This document shows positions 15,015-19,204 of a DNA stretch of 19,204 bases, one piece after another. The stretch comes from JASFHF01 sp050123335. Its GTDB lineage: Bacteria > Pseudomonadota > Gammaproteobacteria > UBA12402. The stretch lies in assembly GCA_050123335.1 (NCBI GenBank), contig JASFHH010000029.1, positions 1-19,204 of the forward strand. The letters are read 5' to 3'. Below the pieces are notes generated by a model, which was not told where the DNA came from, did no database searches, and saw nothing but the letters and a program-made list of their open reading frames with translations. Made by a program: the position numbers and the translations under genes. Position 1 is the stretch's first letter. Each line of letters begins with the position of its first letter.

Positions 15015-15326
15015 ATGCCAATTTACGAATACCAGTGTAAACATTGTGGGTGCAAGTTTGAAGCTTTGCAAAAGCATAATGACCAACCTTTGACCAAATG
15101 TCCAGAGTGCGGTAAAGATGCTTTAGAAAAGTGTGTTTCTTTGACCAGCTTTCAGTTGAAGGGTAAAGGTTGGTATGAAACTGATTTTAAAAGCAAAAAG
15201 GAACCAGACAAGAAAGTTGGTGAGGATAAAACAGCTAAAAAGCCTGAATCCCGCGATTCTTCTGATCAATCGACTGGGTCGCAGCAGAATGGCGGAGAAA
15301 GCAATAAAGGAAATAAAACATCATGA
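15015..15326 (+). CDS. FmdB-type zinc-ribbon regulatory protein
   Basis: A 103-residue protein of the FmdB/CxxC_CxxC_SSSS family. The start MPIYEYQC is the family's invariant N-terminus and fixes ATG 15015, although the frame is open from 14937. Zinc ligands are Cys8, Cys11, Cys29 and Cys32. The zinc ribbon ends around residue 55 with GKGWYETDF. The rest is a hydrophilic Lys/Ser/Gly tail that looks disordered. The molecular role of the family is poorly known. It overlaps the DUF502 gene by ATGA (15323-15326) and heads the run leading to aspS, an arrangement common in gammaproteobacteria. No Shine-Dalgarno precedes it and the promoter -10 is only 7 bases away, so its mRNA may be leaderless. 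Confidence 0.9.
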   Translation: MPIYEYQCKHCGCKFEALQKHNDQPLTKCPECGKDALEKCVSLTSFQLKGKGWYETDFKSKKEPDKKVGEDKTAKKPESRDSSDQSTGSQQNGGESNKGNKTS

Positions 15327-15958
15327 TGGCAGCAATTAGACGTTATTTAATTTCTGGGTTACTATTTTGGGTGCCGGTTTGGATAACCTTATTGGTTTTC
15401 AAATTTTTGATTGACTTGATGGATAACATCTTCAGATTGTTGCCGCAAGCATATCAACCAGACAATTTGCTTGGTTTTCATCTTCCAGGGCTTGGATTAA
15501 TTTTTACTCTGTTGGTTTTGTTTTTTACCGGTATGATTGTAGCAAATTTTTTGGGAAGTCGTTTAGTAAGATTATGGGATGCAATTATTGCAAGGATTCC
15601 GTTGGTAAGAACAATTTATTTAGGAGTACAAAAAATCTTAAATGCGGTTTTTAGTCCTAAAGGGCAAGCGTTTCGCAAGGTTTTATTGGTTGAGTATCCA
15701 CGTAAAGGCTTGTGGAGTATTGCTTTTCAAACCGGATGTGCTTGTAATGAAGTATGTAGTCGTGAAGATGATATGATTTCGATTTTTATTCCGACTACTC
15801 CAAACCCAACTTCCGGTTTTTTAATGATGGTTCCAAAAAAAGATGTTTGCGAATTAGATATGACAATTGATGAGGCATTGAAATTTATTATTTCTCTTGG
15901 CGTAGTACAGCCGGAGCAATTTTCGAATAATAATAATAAGAATGGGTGTCAAGTCTAG
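15323..15958 (+). CDS. DUF502 (COV-like) membrane protein
   Basis: A 211-residue inner-membrane protein of unknown function. Two hydrophobic segments at about 8-31 (YLISGLLFWVPVWITLLVFK) and 54-77 are followed by the family block RIPLVRTIYLGVQKI (91-105) and a soluble domain with SGFLMMVPKKDV. The ATG at 15323 overlaps the fmdB stop; a second ATG immediately follows at 15326, and an AAAGGA site is upstream, so either could be used. The last residues, after an Asn-rich run, are encoded inside the 26-bp palindrome that contains the stop codon. aspS follows 35 bp downstream, the usual neighbour. Confidence 0.9.
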   Translation: MMAAIRRYLISGLLFWVPVWITLLVFKFLIDLMDNIFRLLPQAYQPDNLLGFHLPGLGLIFTLLVLFFTGMIVANFLGSRLVRLWDAIIARIPLVRTIYLGVQKILNAVFSPKGQAFRKVLLVEYPRKGLWSIAFQTGCACNEVCSREDDMISIFIPTTPNPTSGFLMMVPKKDVCELDMTIDEALKFIISLGVVQPEQFSNNNNKNGCQV

Positions 15959-15969
15959 ACTTGACACCC
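15944..15969. repeat. Perfect 26-bp palindrome
   Basis: GGGTGTCAAGTCT followed immediately by its exact reverse complement AGACTTGACACCC, with no loop. It contains the last codons and TAG stop of the DUF502 gene and ends 24 bp before aspS. No T-run follows on either strand. It could be a dimeric-protein operator, a terminator-like structure or a short mobile palindrome. Confidence 0.92.
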
Positions 15970-15993
15970 TTAAAATAAAAACTGAGGAACTCT

Positions 15994-17760
15994 ATGCGTA
16001 CATGTTATTGTGGTCAAGTTACGGAAAAATATATTGATCAAAAAGTTGAATTATATGGATGGGTGCATCGTCGTCGTGATCATGGCGGAGTGATTTTTGT
16101 TGATTTGCGTGATCGTGAAGGCATTGTTCAGGTGGTTTTTAATCCTGATGAAAATGCAGAGATTTTCAAAATTGCTGAAGGTATACGTAATGAATATGTA
16201 TTAAAAGTCATTGGCAAAGTTAGAAAACGTCCAGCCGGTTTAGAAAATCCAAAAATCACAACTGGTAATATTGAAGTTAATGCAGTTGGTCTTGAAGTGC
16301 TTAATATTGCGCAGCCTTTGCCTTTTTCGTTAGATGAATATATTCCAATTAATGAAGATCTGCGTTTGCGTTATCGTTATTTGGATTTACGTCGTCCGGA
16401 AATGTGTGAACGTTTGAAGTTTCGCGCACGTTTGGCACAAGCAGTGCGTAAATATTTAGATCAACATGATTTTTTAGAAATTGAAACGCCGTTTTTAACT
16501 AAAGCGACACCTGAAGGTGCACGTGACTTTTTAGTTCCAAGCAGAATTTATCCCGGGCATTTTTATGCATTACCGCAATCGCCGCAGTTATTTAAGCAGT
16601 TATTTATGGCGAGCGGAATGGATCGTTATTATCAAATAGTAAGATGTTTTCGCGATGAAGATATGCGTTCTGATCGGCAATTGGAGTTTACTCAGATTGA
16701 TATAGAAATGTCATTTACCAATGAACAAATAGTGCAGGATTTGATGGAAGGAATGATGCGTTATTTGTTTTCCGAATTATTGCATATAAAATTACCGCCG
16801 TTTCCAAAGATGACTTATCACGAAGCAATGCATCGTTTTGGTAGTGATAAACCAGATTTACGTATTCCGTTGGAGTTAGTTGATGTTGGTGATTTAGTGC
16901 AAAATGTGGAATTTAAAGTTTTTGCTGGACCTGCGAATGATATTCATGGTCGAGTTGCCGTTTTGCGCTTACCAAAAGGATGCGAAAAGCTTAGCCGCAA
17001 AGCACTTGATGATTATGTTGAATTTGTGAAAATTTATAAAGCCAAAGGTTTGGCATACATTAAAGTTAACGACTTATCTTCTGGTGTTAAAGGGTTACAA
17101 TCGCCGATATTGAAATTTTTACCAGAAGAAGTTTTACAGAAAATTTTAGAGCGTGCAGGCGCTGAAACTGGTGACATATTATTTTTTGGTGCAGATAAGA
17201 AATCGGTAGTGAACGAAGCATTAGGTGCATTGCGGATTAAAATTGCAGAAGATTATGATTTAATTGAAGATGGATTTGCGCCTTTGTGGATCACAGATTT
17301 TCCGATGTTTGAATCAGATGAAGGTTATTGGCATTCAGTGCATCATCCATTCACTGCGCCGCAAACCACAGATGTTGCGGAACTTGAAAAAAATCCAGGT
17401 GAATGTAACGCGCGCTCGTATGATATGGTAATTAATGGAATGGAAATGGGTGGTGGTTCAATTCGAATTAATATTCCAGAGGTACAGCAAGCAGTATTTC
17501 GTTTGTTGGGGATTAGTGATGAAGATGCGCAGGAAAAATTTAGCTTTTTATTGGAAGCAATGAAATATGGTTTTCCACCGCACGGAGGAATCGCGTTTGG
17601 TTTTGATCGGATTGCAATGTTAATGACAGGTACCGAATCGATTCGGGATGTGATTGCGTTTCCGAAGACTGCATCAGCAATTTGTCCGTTGACCGGAGCA
17701 CCATCGACGGTTACCGACGAGCAATTAAATGAATTACATGTACGTGTTATTAAGAAGTAA
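15994..17760 (+). CDS. aspS: Aspartyl-tRNA synthetase, probably non-discriminating
   Basis: This class II synthetase has 588 residues and the bacterial architecture: N-terminal OB-fold anticodon domain (1-105), catalytic core and inserted GAD domain (about 285-420). Motif 2 is FRDEDMRSDRQLEFTQID (219-236) and motif 3 is GGIAFGFDR (531-539). In the OB fold, RRRDHGG places His at position 30, and KRPAG is at 79-83. In E. coli the former site is Leu, while the Pseudomonas non-discriminating enzyme has His and Gly at the corresponding places. I infer that it charges both tRNA-Asp and tRNA-Asn, which would require GatCAB. TGAGGAACTCT provides the ribosome site before ATG 15994. It probably belongs to the fmdB-DUF502 operon. 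Confidence 0.98.
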   Translation: MRTCYCGQVTEKYIDQKVELYGWVHRRRDHGGVIFVDLRDREGIVQVVFNPDENAEIFKIAEGIRNEYVLKVIGKVRKRPAGLENPKITTGNIEVNAVGLEVLNIAQPLPFSLDEYIPINEDLRLRYRYLDLRRPEMCERLKFRARLAQAVRKYLDQHDFLEIETPFLTKATPEGARDFLVPSRIYPGHFYALPQSPQLFKQLFMASGMDRYYQIVRCFRDEDMRSDRQLEFTQIDIEMSFTNEQIVQDLMEGMMRYLFSELLHIKLPPFPKMTYHEAMHRFGSDKPDLRIPLELVDVGDLVQNVEFKVFAGPANDIHGRVAVLRLPKGCEKLSRKALDDYVEFVKIYKAKGLAYIKVNDLSSGVKGLQSPILKFLPEEVLQKILERAGAETGDILFFGADKKSVVNEALGALRIKIAEDYDLIEDGFAPLWITDFPMFESDEGYWHSVHHPFTAPQTTDVAELEKNPGECNARSYDMVINGMEMGGGSIRINIPEVQQAVFRLLGISDEDAQEKFSFLLEAMKYGFPPHGGIAFGFDRIAMLMTGTESIRDVIAFPKTASAICPLTGAPSTVTDEQLNELHVRVIKK

Positions 17761-17771
17761 CGCGGGACGCG

Positions 17772-17800
17772 AGCTATTACATGACTATGAGGTAATAGCT
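17772..17800. repeat. Short hairpin, probable truncated copy of repeat family 2
   Basis: AGCTATTAC (17772-17780) and GTAATAGCT (17792-17800) pair around an 11-base loop. The left flank GGGACGCGAGCT resembles the outer arm of the next hairpin (GGGTCGCGAGCT read from its right arm), so it looks like a decayed copy. Confidence 0.65.
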
Positions 17801-17811
17801 AAATTTATTGA

Positions 17812-17878
17812 GGGTCGGAGCTTTACATGATTACAAAGCGACAGGCTGGGCATTGTAATTATGTAAAGCTCGCGACCC
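17812..17878. repeat. Long hairpin repeat, family 2, copy 1
   Basis: Left arm 17812-17836 and right arm 17853-17878 form a roughly 25-bp stem: GGGTCGG / C(G)CGACCC outside with one bulged G, AGCTTTACAT / ATGTAAAGCT, a G-T pair, then ATTACAA / TTGTAAT. The 16-base loop contains ACAGGCTGGG. It occupies most of the 150-bp aspS-yebC gap, whose remainder is the smaller hairpin at 17772 and about 32 bp before yebC. Confidence 0.92.
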
Positions 17879-17910
17879 GACAACTTTATTTTTTGTAATC
17901 AGGTGAATTT

Positions 17911-18663
17911 ATGGCAGGTCACAGTAAATGGGCGAACATTCAGCATCGTAAGGGTGCGCAGGATAAAAAGCGCGGTAAAATTTTTACTAAATTAATTCGT
18001 GAGATTACGGTTGCTGCACGTATGGGTGGTGGCGATGCTTCTGCAAATCCACGTTTGCGTTTAGCAATTGATAAGGCTTTAGGTGCAAATATGCCTAGAG
18101 ATACAATTGATCGTGCAGTTAAACGCGGTTCTGGTAATCTTGATGGAATGGAATTAAAAGAAGTGATATATGAGGGTTACGGTCCAGGTGGTGTAGCTGT
18201 GTTGGTTAAGTCGATGACTGATAATAGTAATCGCACGGTAAATGAAGTGCGGCATGCATTCAGCAAGGCGGGTGGAAATTTAGGCGCTTCTGGTTCAGTA
18301 GCTTATTTATTTGCTGATCGTGGTCGTATCAGTTTTGCAGAAGGTGCAGATGAAAATAAAATTATGGAAATTGCATTGGAATCTGGTGCAGAAGATATAA
18401 TTGTGAATGACGATACTTCTATTGATGTAATTACTTTACCAGATAATTTTGTTGAAGTTAGAGATGCAATGATTGAAGCTAGTTTAACTTTTGAATATGC
18501 AGCGATTACGATGATTCCTTCCACTAAAGTTGAATTAGATAAAGAAAATGCGGAAAAAGTTTTGAAAATGATTGATGTATTGGAAGATTTGGATGATACG
18601 CAAGAGGTACATACTAATTCTGAAGTGTCTGATGAGGTGGCAAAAGAATTGGAGGGCGCTTGA
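17911..18663 (+). CDS. yebC: YebC/PmpR-family (TACO1-like) protein
   Basis: A 250-residue cytosolic protein of the YebC family, recognised from its start MAGHSKWANIQHRKGAQDKK and from MPRDTIDRAVKRG, IYEGYGPGGVA and DNSNRTVNEVRHAFSKAGG. Members have been described as transcriptional regulators (PmpR) and, more recently, as ribosome-associated factors helping translation of difficult sequences. Length and domains are complete; the last 25 residues are acidic. An AGGTG site precedes the ATG. It is translationally coupled to ruvC, overlapping by TTGA (18660-18663), as in many gammaproteobacteria where aspS-yebC-ruvCAB cluster. Here a long hairpin separates it from aspS. Confidence 0.96.
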   Translation: MAGHSKWANIQHRKGAQDKKRGKIFTKLIREITVAARMGGGDASANPRLRLAIDKALGANMPRDTIDRAVKRGSGNLDGMELKEVIYEGYGPGGVAVLVKSMTDNSNRTVNEVRHAFSKAGGNLGASGSVAYLFADRGRISFAEGADENKIMEIALESGAEDIIVNDDTSIDVITLPDNFVEVRDAMIEASLTFEYAAITMIPSTKVELDKENAEKVLKMIDVLEDLDDTQEVHTNSEVSDEVAKELEGA

Positions 18664-19148
18664 ATAAAATCATTCTAGGCATTGATCCTGGGTCACGCAT
18701 AACTGGTTATGGTGTGGTTGATTTTGATGGTAAAAAAGCTAGTTATCTTGCTAGCGGTTGTATTCAAATTATTGCTGATACAATTGCGCAGCGATTACAA
18801 CAAGTTTATTATGGTATTCGTGAAGTGATAACACAATTTCCACCGCATGAAGTTGCAATCGAACAAGTTTTTATGCATCAAAATCCTGGGTCTGCATTAA
18901 AACTTGGTCAAGCGCGTGGTGCCGCGATTGTTGCTGCATCATTGGATGGAATAAAAGTTGCTGAATATTCAGCTAAACAAATTAAGCAAGCGGTAGTTGG
19001 TTACGGAGCAGCACAAAAGACTCAAGTGCAACAAATGGTAAAAGTTTTATTGAATTTATCAGGTGTGCCGCAAACTGATGCAGCTGATGCATTAGCAGTT
19101 GCATTGTGTCATTGTAATATGGGAGTAGTCGGGCCGGGTCTTTACTAA
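18660..19148 (+). CDS. ruvC: Holliday junction resolvase RuvC
   Basis: This endonuclease resolves Holliday junctions together with RuvAB. The start is TTG at 18660, inside the yebC stop (TTGA overlap), with GGAGGG (18651-18656) three bases upstream; no ATG fits. Catalytic acids are Asp9 (LGIDPGSRITGYG), Glu68 (AIEQVFMHQNPGSALKLGQARG), Asp140 and Asp143 (TDAADALAVA), all two positions later than in E. coli. At 162 residues it is slightly shorter than the 173-residue E. coli protein. Its last six residues, VGPGLY, and the stop come from a region where a 24-bp-stem hairpin begins, so the original C-terminus was probably replaced. ruvA would be expected beyond the window end. Confidence 0.97.
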   Translation: MNKIILGIDPGSRITGYGVVDFDGKKASYLASGCIQIIADTIAQRLQQVYYGIREVITQFPPHEVAIEQVFMHQNPGSALKLGQARGAAIVAASLDGIKVAEYSAKQIKQAVVGYGAAQKTQVQQMVKVLLNLSGVPQTDAADALAVALCHCNMGVVGPGLY

Positions 19149-19195
19149 TTACAAGTGCCTTGTTTGTTGCTTTGTAATTAGTAAAGACCCGGCCC
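19131..19195. repeat. Long hairpin repeat, family 2, copy 2
   Basis: Left arm 19131-19154 and right arm 19172-19195 are perfect reverse complements over 24 bases (GGGCCGGGTCTTTAC... outside, ...ATTACAA inside) with a 17-base loop. The arm aligns with copy 1 at about 20 of 25 positions. It starts inside ruvC, covering its final codons and stop, and could stop or process the transcript. Confidence 0.95.
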
Positions 19196-19204
19196 TCAAA
19201 GATG

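Noticed and set aside
15961..15989. Promoter for aspS using TTGACA at 15961
   Set aside because: The hexamer is part of the palindrome and no -10 hexamer lies at a workable spacing before aspS.

Overview
The window comes from an AT-rich gammaproteobacterium, most plausibly of the order Legionellales (the Coxiella/Legionella side). Four things point there: gene order (lpxC, dciA and secA together; fmdB-DUF502-aspS-yebC-ruvC in a row), an MFS transporter resembling the Legionella/Francisella phagosomal nutrient transporters, an ankyrin-repeat gene that looks like an intracellular effector, and a perfect match upstream of it to the PmrA box consensus (CTTAA-N2-TT-N2-CTTAA) that drives Dot/Icm type IV secretion genes in Legionella and Coxiella. 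Genus cannot be fixed from the sequence alone.

Layout, left to right: the 3' part of glnA (type I-alpha glutamine synthetase) and an MFS transporter, probably one operon (1-2087); an orphan lysine-rich 534-residue protein (2300-3904); a minus-strand block of nth (endonuclease III), a small GIY-YIG nuclease and metG (3979-6690); divergent lpxC (6810-7736), which meets dciA head-to-tail at overlapping stop codons (7733-8188, minus); secA (8353-11085); a PmrA-box promoter and a 733-residue ankyrin protein (11198-13498); an AdiC-like amino-acid antiporter on the minus strand (13523-14860); then a plus-strand housekeeping run of fmdB, DUF502, aspS, yebC and ruvC (15015-19148).

Superimposed on this are short palindromic repeats of at least three families. 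Family 1 has the core ATCCCGCGG...CCGCGGGAT and edges GTCATCC/GGATCCA. It occurs as an inverted pair bracketing the GIY-YIG gene (4662-5042), as an inverted pair with nothing inside just upstream of secA (8246-8321), and as a half copy (4628-4645). Family 2 is a roughly 65-bp hairpin with a 24-25 bp stem, found on each side of the yebC-ruvC pair (17812-17878 and 19131-19195), with a probable truncated copy at 17772-17800. Family 3 is a loopless perfect 26-bp palindrome (15944-15969). The stop codons of DUF502 and ruvC lie inside palindromes, so the repeats have supplied protein C-termini.

The most notable hypotheses are: (a) the ankyrin gene is a PmrA-controlled Dot/Icm effector with a nuclear-localisation-like tail; (b) the GIY-YIG gene plus its inverted palindromes is a small mobile or self-spreading unit, of which the pair before secA is an empty counterpart; (c) AspRS is of the non-discriminating type. 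No rRNA, tRNA, CRISPR array or conventional insertion sequence was seen.
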